Positions 1 through 5,749 of a DNA stretch of 7,139 nt are shown here, in pieces (within the stretch, counting starts at the first letter, position 1; each line of letters begins with the position of its first letter). This stretch comes from Planctomycetota bacterium (GTDB lineage: Bacteria; Planctomycetota; Phycisphaerae; SM23-33; FEN-1343), in the NCBI GenBank assembly GCA_013203365.1, contig JABMQG010000512.1:1-7139 (forward strand). The letters are read 5' to 3'. A model generated the notes under the pieces. It did not search any database, was not told where the DNA came from, and was given only the letters and a program-made list of their open reading frames with translations. Made by a program: the position numbers and the translations under genes.

Positions 1-7
1 GCGAGCC

Positions 8-412
8 ATGAAAGTTTTTCGTTTACATTTGCCTTATATCTTCTGGGCATTGCCGATGTTTCTTCTGGGCTCTTGCGCGCAGGAGCAGGTCATGCTGACC
101 TATCGGCCGGAGTTCCTCCAGCAGGAAACCGCCACGCCACGACCGGCCGGGATGGTCTTCGACCCGCCCTCTCTTGCACAGACCAACGCCTTCGGGCGTT
201 CCGAGGTCGCCGGCGTAAACCTTAACAGCCGTGTGATATTCGCATTCTCCCCAGGCTATGTTGACGCGGGCGAGAGGATTTACTATCGGCTCTACTACTC
301 CGATCGCCAGTCCAGTCAAGGTGGAACTTTCACCGGCCGCGGGGGTTCGAGCGGCAGCGGAAACCTGCAACGGGTATTCCGATACGACCGCATGGGCGTG
401 CAACTGCGGTAG
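8..412 (+). CDS. Small predicted lipoprotein, function unknown
   Basis: This is a 134-residue protein that I do not recognise. It opens with a basic N-terminus (MKVFRLH), a hydrophobic stretch at residues 9-21 and a lipobox L20-G21-S22-C23, so Cys23 should be lipidated and the mature part (about 112 residues) held at a membrane face. The mature part has a Pro-rich segment (43-54), a beta-looking stretch with an aromatic cluster (ERIYYRLYYSDR, 89-100) and a Gly/Ser-rich loop (105-118) before a short basic C-terminus. No enzyme motif is visible. Only seven bases lie upstream in the window, so the ribosome site and any operon partner cannot be judged. The ATG at 8 is chosen because it directly precedes a complete signal peptide. 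It is convergent with the racemase operon. The lipoprotein call is fairly secure; the function is open. Confidence 0.75.
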   Translation: MKVFRLHLPYIFWALPMFLLGSCAQEQVMLTYRPEFLQQETATPRPAGMVFDPPSLAQTNAFGRSEVAGVNLNSRVIFAFSPGYVDAGERIYYRLYYSDRQSSQGGTFTGRGGSSGSGNLQRVFRYDRMGVQLR

Positions 413-538
413 ATTACCATCAGCACACGATCAGGGCATGTTCCACAGAAGGCTTTTTTTGTCGTCTGCCGCCTGTTGATGGGTACACCGGAAAACCAAG
501 CGAGGGGCCTTCGCAGCTTCTATCTCATGCCAAGCCTC

Positions 539-1834
539 TTACGCCTTGACCCTGTAGAGCGTCTCCCCGGCTCGTGGCACGACGAGGACGCCTTCTTCCT
601 GGCTTTCTTGCCAGTCGGCGATTTTGACGGAGGTCGGGTCCATGTAGCCCAGCCCGATCCGCTGGCATCGCTGGGCTGATATGCCGGTGGCCAGTGTTAC
701 GTTGATTCGAGGGGTCTCGACGCCGTTTTTTTCGTAGGTGCCCGCGCCGCGGACGTGAGTTGAGTGGGCCAGGACGCCCCAGGGGTAGTGCTTGAACTTG
801 TCCCAGTTGGCGAGGAAGTAGTCGCGCACGTGGTAGCCTACCTCGTCGATGATCTGCCCATGTGCGTAGCTGACCTCCGTGATGTGGGGTGCGTATATGA
901 CGACCTCACCGCCGTCGGCGACGGCCGGCTCGGTCTTGTACATGCCCTTGGCGCCGGTCCAAAGGTCGTCGTACATCTCCGGCATCACGGCAAGGATTCG
1001 ACGGTAAGGACGGTCCACGTACGTTATGTCCAGCTTAGCCGACAGCTCGGCCGCCGACCGCCAGGCGCCTTTCATGGAACCGATGTAGACCGCAGCCAGC
1101 GATTGGCCGTGCACGACCAATGCCACGTTTATCGCCGGCGTTGTGATCATGCCGGCCGCGGTGTCGATCATTTGCCGCATTGGCGTATCCGTCGTGCCTA
1201 TCGTGGCCATGCTGGTAAGCAGCGCGCCCATCCAGTGAGTGACATTGATCATCTCCCGGGCGGATATGCCGGGGAAGAAGTACTTGTTGCCGCCGGAGAA
1301 TCCAACCACTTCATGGGGAAACACCGGCCCGCACACGATCAGAAGGTCGTAGTCGTTGACAAGCTTGTTGATCCTCACCGGCACGTCGAGCGACAGTCTC
1401 CCGTCGCTGAATCGCTCAACCTGCTCGGCGGCGATCGTACCCAGCGTGATAAATGTCTCGTCTTTGGCCCATTCGTGATTGAACACACGATGCCGGCCAG
1501 CCCGCCCTGCAATGACGGGTATGCCAATGAGCTTGCTCAGGGCCTCATCGCTCATGGGCATGTGCGTTCCCAACGCGACCAGGCAGTCCAAAGCGGCGGC
1601 CTTTTTTTCGCCGAGGATCTCGCCGAGCAGCTTGAACAGCATCGCGATAGGGGCCGTCCGCGTACTGTCGGGGATGATCGCCAGAACACGCTTGCCGGCC
1701 AGGTCGAGGCGTTCGAACGCCTCGACAAGAACACCACGCAGCTCGGCTTGGGCCAATGGCCGCTTTTCGTCGGCCAGGCAGGCTACTACAGGTAGGTTAA
1801 AAACTTGCTGGTTGTCAGGTTTGTTATCGTTCAT
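539..1834 (-). CDS. larA-like: LarA-superfamily nickel-dependent 2-hydroxyacid racemase/epimerase (lactate racemase-like)
   Basis: This is a 431-residue cytoplasmic enzyme of the LarA (DUF2088) superfamily, close to the roughly 424 residues of Lactobacillus plantarum LarA. The family inverts the C2 hydroxyl of 2-hydroxyacids by hydride transfer to a nickel pincer nucleotide (NPN) cofactor. Numbered from the ATG at 1834, visible motifs are PDSTR (55-59), GTHMPM with catalytic His91, PHEVVGFSGGNKYFFPG with catalytic His174 and cofactor-tethering Lys184, and NVTHWMG with nickel ligand His200. These match Lp His108, His174, Lys184 and His200. In the C-terminal half the typical LYQxxK substrate segment is replaced by LWTGAK (W292, T293, K296), so lactate is unlikely to be the substrate. 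Sugar-acid epimerisation fits the SDR neighbour, because D-gluconate 2-epimerases are known in this superfamily. The ATG forms a 4-base ATGA overlap with the stop of the HAD gene, which favours it over the GTG at 1843. No larB, larC or larE cofactor genes are in the window. Confidence 0.9.
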   Translation of the reverse strand: MNDNKPDNQQVFNLPVVACLADEKRPLAQAELRGVLVEAFERLDLAGKRVLAIIPDSTRTAPIAMLFKLLGEILGEKKAAALDCLVALGTHMPMSDEALSKLIGIPVIAGRAGRHRVFNHEWAKDETFITLGTIAAEQVERFSDGRLSLDVPVRINKLVNDYDLLIVCGPVFPHEVVGFSGGNKYFFPGISAREMINVTHWMGALLTSMATIGTTDTPMRQMIDTAAGMITTPAINVALVVHGQSLAAVYIGSMKGAWRSAAELSAKLDITYVDRPYRRILAVMPEMYDDLWTGAKGMYKTEPAVADGGEVVIYAPHITEVSYAHGQIIDEVGYHVRDYFLANWDKFKHYPWGVLAHSTHVRGAGTYEKNGVETPRINVTLATGISAQRCQRIGLGYMDPTSVKIADWQESQEEGVLVVPRAGETLYRVKA

Positions 1835-2718
1835 CGTTTCCACGGAGGCGTTGACGGCAGGTAGGTCAAAAACTCATCGACAAGAGCCTTTTCGTACTTC
1901 CCGGCGTACTGGCCGGCGAAAAAGACATCGGCCGCCTCTTCGTAAAACTGCTGCCAGGACTCGCTTTCCCGGCCTGGGTTTATGGGGAAGAAAAGGGTGT
2001 TGTTCGCCCTTGCCGCCTTCATGTCGCCGGGGGCGTCGCCGATCATGAGCATTTTTTCGCCGGCGTATTTGCCGACCGCGCCGTATTTCAGGTGCTCGTT
2101 CTTGTTGCCCTGCTCCTGACCGCAGATCACACGCACGTACTGGTCAATTTCCTGCTCGGCCCACTCCCGCTTAAGTGCGTCAATCGGCGTGGCCGAGACT
2201 ACCATCACGTCGGCGATGTCCTGCAACTTCTCCAGGCTCTGGCGAACGTAGGGAAACGGCGGCACGCCTCGAACGAACCGGGCAATGGTGTCGTTGACCG
2301 CCCGTGACCACTGGAGGGTATGAATCAGCACCGGATCGGAAGTCTCGGCGACCTTCACCTCCAACGTCGGGTTGCCCAGCCGGGTCTCTTCCTTTATCCA
2401 CTTCCGTAACGAATCAATGGCAGGGGCCTTGTAGCCCCGCGCAATTGCTTCAGGCCGGTCGGCCAGCAGGTCGAACACCATCACCAGCGACGGAAATCGG
2501 TTGCCTCCCCGCCACTCGCTGTAGAGGTTCACGAACTCCGCCGCCTCCCGCGCGAACCTCGCCACCGCCTGGAGGTCCCACGAGTTGATGATATTCGGAA
2601 TGAAGCATTCCTTGTGCTTGATCTCCATGGAATCGAACACACATCCGTCCGAGTCGATCCCGATGAAAAAATCCTTCTGCTTCGGCAGTGCCTTCAGCTC
2701 CGCAACGTAGTCCGCCAT
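1831..2718 (-). CDS. HAD-superfamily hydrolase (predicted phosphatase)
   Basis: This is a 295-residue cytoplasmic HAD hydrolase. Motif I is IDSDGCVFDS (21-30) with nucleophile Asp22 and acid/base Asp24. Motif II is VVSATP with Ser175. A motif III lysine lies around K206-K211, and motif IV is MIGDAPGDMKAA with Asp228 and Asp232 as magnesium ligands. About 140 residues separate motifs I and II, which is a large mainly helical C1-type cap, so the substrate is probably a small phosphorylated metabolite. The gene is middle in the SDR-HAD-LarA operon: its start lies just past the SDR stop and its stop overlaps the LarA start. I infer dephosphorylation of a sugar or sugar acid, but phosphomutase activity or phosphonate chemistry cannot be excluded. 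The start at 2718 is chosen for a strong AAGGAG five bases upstream. An in-frame ATG at 2745, overlapping the SDR stop, would add nine residues behind a weak site. Confidence 0.88.
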   Translation of the reverse strand: MADYVAELKALPKQKDFFIGIDSDGCVFDSMEIKHKECFIPNIINSWDLQAVARFAREAAEFVNLYSEWRGGNRFPSLVMVFDLLADRPEAIARGYKAPAIDSLRKWIKEETRLGNPTLEVKVAETSDPVLIHTLQWSRAVNDTIARFVRGVPPFPYVRQSLEKLQDIADVMVVSATPIDALKREWAEQEIDQYVRVICGQEQGNKNEHLKYGAVGKYAGEKMLMIGDAPGDMKAARANNTLFFPINPGRESESWQQFYEEAADVFFAGQYAGKYEKALVDEFLTYLPSTPPWKR

Positions 2719-2723
2719 GTGAA

Positions 2724-2729
2724 CTCCTT
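2724..2729 (-). promoter_or_regulatory. Ribosome binding site deciding the HAD gene start
   Basis: On the minus strand the sequence reads AAGGAG, then five bases, then ATG at 2718-2716. This near-perfect Shine-Dalgarno site lies inside the short reading-frame extension that would begin at the ATG at 2745. That makes 2718 the likelier start and gives the HAD gene its own translation initiation rather than pure coupling to the SDR gene. Confidence 0.75.
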
Positions 2730-2741
2730 GGATTATTCTCG

Positions 2742-3575
2742 TCATACACCTGAAAAAGCGCTGAAGCCGCCGTCGATCGGCACGACAATGCCAGTGACGA
2801 ACCGGGCGGCTTCACTGATCAGCCATTGCACGGCTCCCACCAACTCTTCCGGCTGGCCGTAACGGCCCATTGGTGTGTGGTCGATAATCTGCTGTCCGCG
2901 CTTGGTGGCCTTGTTGGTCTTTTCGTCGATAAGTAGAAACCGGTTTTGTTCCGTTAGGAAAAACCCAGGCGCTATCGCGTTGACTCGAATATTCTTTGAG
3001 TGCCGTTGGGCCATGTATACCGCCAGCCATTGTGTGAAGTTGCTGACGGCGGCCTTGGCGCCGGAATAAGCGGCGATGTTTGTCAGGGGACGAAGTGCGT
3101 TCATGGAGGAAATATTGATTATGCACCCGTCGCCACGCTCGGCCATGTGCTTTCCGAACACCTGGCTGGGTAGGATTGTCCCCAGACAGTTCAGGTCGAA
3201 CACCCAGCGAATCGCGTCGGCCGGCAACTCGAAAAAGGTCGTCGGCGCGGCGCATGTGGCCTCTTTCTTGTTTCCGCCGGCCCCGTTGATCAGCACGTCA
3301 ACCCCTCCGAAGGCGGAAACTACCTCGGCGAGTGATTCTTCAACGGCCCCTTTTTCAAGAACGTTGGCCTTTACTGCCACGGCCGTCCCGCCAGCGACGC
3401 CAATTGCCTTGCACACCGCCTCGGCACCAGGCAAATTGAAGTCGATCACAGCCACCTTGGCACCTTGCGCAGCCAGAAACTCGGCCATCGTTCCACACAA
3501 CACACCCGCGCCGCCAGTAATGGCGATCCGCTTGTCGGTGATGTCAAAAAGGTTGTCGGTCTGGACTTTCACCAT
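2742..3575 (-). CDS. SDR-family oxidoreductase, D-mannonate oxidoreductase (fructuronate reductase)-like
   Basis: This is a 277-residue classical short-chain dehydrogenase/reductase. The Rossmann motif TGGAGVLCG starts at T20; Cys27 sits where many SDRs have Gly. Asp45 at the end of beta-2 (VAVID) favours NAD(H). The NAG motif is at N97-G100. The catalytic set is Asn129, Ser157, Tyr170 and Lys174 (YSGAK), and the C-terminus ends in VVPIDGGFSAFSGV. The stretches INISSMNALRPL, APGFFLTEQNRFLL and FSAFSGV are characteristic of the SDR group annotated as D-mannonate oxidoreductase (YjmF-like), which interconverts D-mannonate and D-fructuronate or similar keto and hydroxy sugar acids. It is the first gene of the operon. 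ACTGGAGATT upstream gives a GGAG site eight bases before the ATG. The exact sugar acid is an inference; gluconate- or deoxygluconate-type substrates are alternatives. Confidence 0.88.
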   Translation of the reverse strand: MVKVQTDNLFDITDKRIAITGGAGVLCGTMAEFLAAQGAKVAVIDFNLPGAEAVCKAIGVAGGTAVAVKANVLEKGAVEESLAEVVSAFGGVDVLINGAGGNKKEATCAAPTTFFELPADAIRWVFDLNCLGTILPSQVFGKHMAERGDGCIINISSMNALRPLTNIAAYSGAKAAVSNFTQWLAVYMAQRHSKNIRVNAIAPGFFLTEQNRFLLIDEKTNKATKRGQQIIDHTPMGRYGQPEELVGAVQWLISEAARFVTGIVVPIDGGFSAFSGV

Positions 3576-3623
3576 TCACTAATCTCCAGTAGAACCGGGC
3601 AGGCATGTCGTCCAAAGCGAGTC

Positions 3624-3653
3624 ATATTAGCCCCCAGGGCACCCCGGCTGCAA
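3624..3653 (-). promoter_or_regulatory. Candidate sigma-70-type promoter for the SDR-HAD-LarA operon
   Basis: On the minus strand TTGCAG (3653-3648) is followed after 18 bases by TAATAT (3629-3624), about 50 bases upstream of the SDR start codon. Both hexamers are imperfect matches to the housekeeping consensus. Planctomycete promoters are poorly defined, so this is only the best-looking pair in the 195 bases between the PEP-CTERM gene terminator and the SDR start. No clear operator palindrome was found there. Confidence 0.3.
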
Positions 3654-3770
3654 GTGGAATTGGCAACACGTGAGCCATCGCTCAAGTATCACAGAACGCA
3701 TCTCAAGGAATCAGCAAGCCTTATGAGGACTGAAAACCGCCGGCTCACCGCACCACCAAGGCCGGAAATG

Positions 3771-3804
3771 AAAAGGGGCGAACCCTCGCACTAAGGTCCG
3801 CCCC
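3771..3804 (-). terminator. Rho-independent terminator of the PEP-CTERM gene
   Basis: Read on the minus strand, GGGGCGGACCT pairs with GGGTTCGCCCC. This is an 11-bp stem including two G-T wobbles, around an 8-base loop (3786-3793), followed directly by TTTT and more T-rich sequence. It lies 27 bases past the stop codon at 3831. It should separate transcription of the PEP-CTERM gene from the downstream operon, which therefore needs its own promoter. Confidence 0.85.
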
Positions 3805-3830
3805 GTCTTGAATGATAGGATGTTCTTTCT

Positions 3831-4544
3831 CTACGCCTTGCGCCGCTGCCACCAGCCGACCATGCACAAGCCAAGGCTGCCCAGCAGGATAGCTCCTGGT
3901 GCCGGTATTGGATTGGGATTGAATTCCGTTCCATAGTTGAACATGACGCCGCTGATGTTGGATTCCAAGTCTAAAGGCCCAAGCAAGCCGCTCAAGGTGA
4001 ATACTACACCGGACTGAACCAACGGCACGGCGCCACTGACCTTCGCGTTGCCGTCGGGGTCGATGCCGTTGACGATGCCATAGCCAAGTCCGTTGGGTGA
4101 TTTTGGGTCCCAAAGCAGTCCGCCGGGAAAAAGATCAGGTGGGCCGACGATATCGTCCAACCCGACGGCCGAGATAACCATGTTGGCCCCGGATGGCATG
4201 CCGGTCAGGCCGTCAACGTACCCGTATTCGCCGCCGATTTGCCCATTTGAATCGACCCCTATGCCAGTGGAGGGGAACAGCACACTGCTGCCTGGTGCCA
4301 GGAAGGCCGATACGGGTGTCAGTGTCACGCCGGGCAGATTGAAGAACACACCCGTCAGGACGTCCACGGGTACCATAACGCCGACGGGCGAAATGTTCTC
4401 GAGTGTGACTATGAGATTGCTCCCGTCCTGGGCGAAAGTCACACGGGCTTGCGATGTCGCCATCGACAGATCAGCCGAGGCCTGTGAAACCACTACCGCC
4501 GACACGGCACAGAAGACCAGCAGGAATGCCATTTTTTCTTTCAT
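3831..4544 (-). CDS. PEP-CTERM sorting-domain surface protein (PAPGA variant)
   Basis: This is a 237-residue exported protein. The signal peptide spans residues 1-24, with likely cleavage after ASA24 before Asp25. The C-terminus from 212 has the anchor tripartite pattern: the motif PIPAPGA, a hydrophobic helix (about 217-231) and a basic QRRKA tail. Exosortase (EpsH-type) systems cut at such tails and pass the protein to the outer surface or matrix. The PAPGA form replaces the usual PEP and is common in planctomycetes. The mature domain is Gly/Pro-rich and beta-looking, with the segment DVLTGVFFNLPG (61-72) and a conserved-looking ISGVMFNYGTEF before the anchor. No catalytic motif is seen, so a structural or matrix role is likely. 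No exosortase gene is in the window. The ATG at 4544 is chosen for its complete MKEK n-region, although its upstream ribosome site is weak. A hairpin terminator follows. Confidence 0.88.
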   Translation of the reverse strand: MKEKMAFLLVFCAVSAVVVSQASADLSMATSQARVTFAQDGSNLIVTLENISPVGVMVPVDVLTGVFFNLPGVTLTPVSAFLAPGSSVLFPSTGIGVDSNGQIGGEYGYVDGLTGMPSGANMVISAVGLDDIVGPPDLFPGGLLWDPKSPNGLGYGIVNGIDPDGNAKVSGAVPLVQSGVVFTLSGLLGPLDLESNISGVMFNYGTEFNPNPIPAPGAILLGSLGLCMVGWWQRRKA

Positions 4545-4573
4545 TGCCCGAGCCCTTTTTTGTTAGTCAGTTG

Positions 4574-4592
4574 CCATCCCGTCAGGGGATGG
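4574..4592. repeat. Inverted repeat in the PEP-CTERM gene leader
   Basis: CCATCCC (4574-4580) and GGGATGG (4586-4592) form a perfect 7-bp inverted repeat around a 5-base loop, 30 bases upstream of the PEP-CTERM start codon. No T-run follows on either strand, so it is not a simple terminator. It could be a leader-RNA hairpin or a protein-binding site. Confidence 0.5.
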
Positions 4593-4627
4593 ACACTCCA
4601 CCTTCAGTCAAGCGTTTTTCCGAGTCC

Positions 4628-4658
4628 ATTCGGTTGGTCGGTTCTACCTGAACCGAAT
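4628..4658. repeat. Overlapping inverted and direct repeats near the PEP-CTERM promoter
   Basis: ATTCGGTT (4628-4635) pairs perfectly with AACCGAAT (4651-4658). The nearer copy TCGGTTC (4638-4644) pairs perfectly with GAACCGA (4650-4656). The same right arm can thus pair with either of two directly repeated left arms. The element falls just downstream of the proposed minus-strand start point (around 4661), so it may act as an operator or as an alternative leader hairpin. Confidence 0.5.
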
Positions 4659-4667
4659 CAAGCTGCT

Positions 4668-4697
4668 ACTATAAGATTTGCCCCATTTTTACGTCTT
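4668..4697 (-). promoter_or_regulatory. Candidate promoter for the PEP-CTERM gene
   Basis: On the minus strand AAGACG (4697-4692) lies 18 bases before TATAGT (4673-4668), which matches the -10 consensus well. Transcription would begin near 4661 and give a leader of about 115 bases containing both inverted repeats. The -35 element matches at only three positions. Confidence 0.35.
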
Positions 4698-4766
4698 ACA
4701 GGCAAACATATGTGTAAGGCATCCAAACCAACATAGCATCATACTCGCAAAGTTCGAAACTGTCAA

Positions 4767-4782
4767 TGGCACATTGGCACAT
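4767..4782 (+). repeat. 8-bp tandem direct repeat in the divergent intergenic region
   Basis: TGGCACAT occurs twice head to tail (4767-4774 and 4775-4782), midway between the two divergent genes. The 405-base gap (4545-4949) otherwise holds the candidate promoters and the two inverted repeats, with no credible gene. The repeat may be a tandem regulator half-site or a chance duplication. Confidence 0.4.
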
Positions 4783-4838
4783 TTTCCTCGTTTTTACCTC
4801 GCAGCATCGGTTTACGGCGAATCACAGGGGTGTCCTGG

Positions 4839-4868
4839 TTGGTTATAGCCGGTCGCCGGGGATAGAAT
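4839..4868 (+). promoter_or_regulatory. Candidate promoter for the helical-repeat lipoprotein gene
   Basis: TTGGTT (4839-4844) and TAGAAT (4863-4868) are separated by 18 bases. The -10 element matches five of six consensus positions. The start point would be near 4875, giving a leader of about 75 bases that ends in the strong ribosome site at 4937-4942. Confidence 0.35.
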
Positions 4869-4949
4869 TAAGTTTGTACGCAGTCCGCGACGTTCGTGGG
4901 CCAAAGGTTGTCTGGGGAATCACGGTTAATGTTAAGAAGGAGTCCGTAA

Positions 4950-5585
4950 ATGGGACGTCACAAGGTATTGTCTTTGTTTTTTGTCCTATGTGTTGCTCTT
5001 GCCTCGGGTTGCCGGGGAAAAGAACAGACGCCGAAACAGCCTGAGAAGCCGACGGAGGTCGAGCCTGTCAAGGCCAAGGTGCCAAGCGCAGCGCCGACTG
5101 TCGTCGATGAAGCGCCGGCTGTCGTCGACGAGGCGGCCAGGGCCAACGAGGTGGCCAGGGCCAACGAGGCGGCCAGAGTGAAGGCCGAAGCCCTTCTCGC
5201 ATCGGTTCGTCAGAAGATAATTGCCGGCGATCTTGATGGCGCTGCCGTCGACCTGGAGGCACTTGATGTCATAAAAGGTTCGCTACCGGCGGGCATGCAG
5301 GATGAGATCGACGCCGCGCATACTTCATTGGATACCGCCCGAAAGGCCCAGGAATCGTTGCAGGCCGGCAAGGAGGCGGATTCTCTGCTGGCAAGGATTG
5401 TCCAGATGATAAAGGATGGGAATCTCGATCAGGCCGATGCGCAACTCAAGACGCTTGAAGCGAAGATGGGCTCCCTGCCCCAGCCCATGCAGGATCGGGT
5501 CAAAGCAGCGAGAAATGCGTTGGAGGCCGCCAAGGCCGCTAAAACAACCATCAAGAAGCCGGAGCTTCCCTCCATGCAGCTGTAG
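4950..5585 (+). CDS. Predicted lipoprotein with duplicated helical repeats
   Basis: This 211-residue protein belongs to no family I can name. The signal peptide ends in the lipobox A18-S19-G20-C21, so Cys21 is the likely lipidated residue. A Pro/Lys/Glu-rich linker (22-60) follows, then an Ala/Arg/Glu helix (61-80) made of repeated ARANEA-type hexads. Residues 81-132 and 145-196 are clear copies of one unit with a 64-residue period. Shared positions include LLA, GxLDxA, GSLP, MQD, AA and a closing A-A-K/R. Each unit looks like a helical hairpin resembling TPR or coiled-coil repeats, which suggests protein binding or an envelope scaffold. The start is supported by AGAAGGAG seven bases before the ATG. 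The LEA2 lipoprotein gene follows after 143 bases on the same strand. A T-rich tract after the stop has no stem, so the two genes could be co-transcribed. Confidence 0.82.
   Translation: MGRHKVLSLFFVLCVALASGCRGKEQTPKQPEKPTEVEPVKAKVPSAAPTVVDEAPAVVDEAARANEVARANEAARVKAEALLASVRQKIIAGDLDGAAVDLEALDVIKGSLPAGMQDEIDAAHTSLDTARKAQESLQAGKEADSLLARIVQMIKDGNLDQADAQLKTLEAKMGSLPQPMQDRVKAARNALEAAKAAKTTIKKPELPSMQL
5098..5176 (+). repeat. Short in-gene tandem repeats (21-bp then 18-bp period)
   Basis: CTGTCGTCGA recurs at 5098 and 5119 with a 21-base period. Then AGGCGGCCAGGGCCAACG (5131-5148) is followed by a copy with one base change (5149-5166) and a partial third copy from 5167. Both periods are multiples of three, so they add 7- and 6-residue units to the linker and first helix of the lipoprotein without breaking the frame. 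This is typical of recent slippage expansion. Confidence 0.8.
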
Positions 5586-5643
5586 CTGAAGTAGTCCGAA
5601 GTTTTTTCTTTGTCTTTGGCAGCCAGCCAGTTGGTTCCGTCGA

Positions 5644-5659
5644 GGCCGGGTGCCCGGCC
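5644..5659. repeat. GC-rich palindrome between the two lipoprotein genes
   Basis: GGCCGGG (5644-5650) and CCCGGCC (5653-5659) form a perfect 7-bp inverted repeat with a 2-base spacer; as RNA this is a 6-bp stem with a GUGC loop. It lies 59 bases after the upstream stop codon and lacks a T-run. It could pause transcription, stabilise a transcript end or bind a protein. Confidence 0.5.
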
Positions 5660-5689
5660 AAGTGGCATCAGAGTCGTCGCTATCAATCA

Positions 5690-5710
5690 TCGGGCATCTA
5701 TGGCGCCCGA
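5690..5710. repeat. Inverted repeat just upstream of the LEA2 gene ribosome site
   Basis: TCGGGC (5690-5695) and GCCCGA (5705-5710) pair perfectly around nine bases and end six bases before the GGAGG ribosome site at 5717. A leader hairpin there could modulate translation, but the stem is short. Confidence 0.35.
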
Positions 5711-5719
5711 ATCCATGGA

Positions 5720-5749
5720 GGCCCCAGTATGAAAGGCCCCAGTATAAAA
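5720..5749 (+). repeat. 15-bp tandem duplication across the LEA2 start codon
   Basis: GGCCCCAGTATGAAA (5720-5734) is followed immediately by GGCCCCAGTATAAAA (5735-5749), 14 of 15 bases identical. The first copy carries the ATG start and the second has ATA at the same place. The duplication adds five residues (K2 to I6) to the N-terminus before the signal-peptide core. Confidence 0.85.

Noticed and set aside
454..460. Run of seven T between the small lipoprotein and the LarA-like gene, as a terminator
   Set aside because: No convincing stem precedes it on the plus strand, and on the minus strand it is an A-run. A weak bulged stem near 499-520 lacks a clean T-tract.
764..1795. Long plus-strand open frame (343 codons) antisense to the LarA-like gene
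   Set aside because: It lies wholly opposite a gene with every expected LarA motif. Its translation is His/Arg/Gly-rich with no recognisable domain; it is a mirror effect of GC-rich codon use.
1835..1843. GTG start for the LarA-like gene, three codons upstream
   Set aside because: The ATG at 1834 forms a typical ATGA overlap with the upstream stop. The GTG adds only three residues with no better ribosome site.
4766..5044. Plus-strand open frame of 92 codons in the divergent intergenic region
   Set aside because: It overlaps the lipoprotein signal-peptide region in another frame, has no ribosome site and no recognisable sequence.
5584..5616. T-rich tract after the helical lipoprotein gene as a terminator
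   Set aside because: The GAAGT repeats before the T-run are direct, not inverted, so no stem forms.
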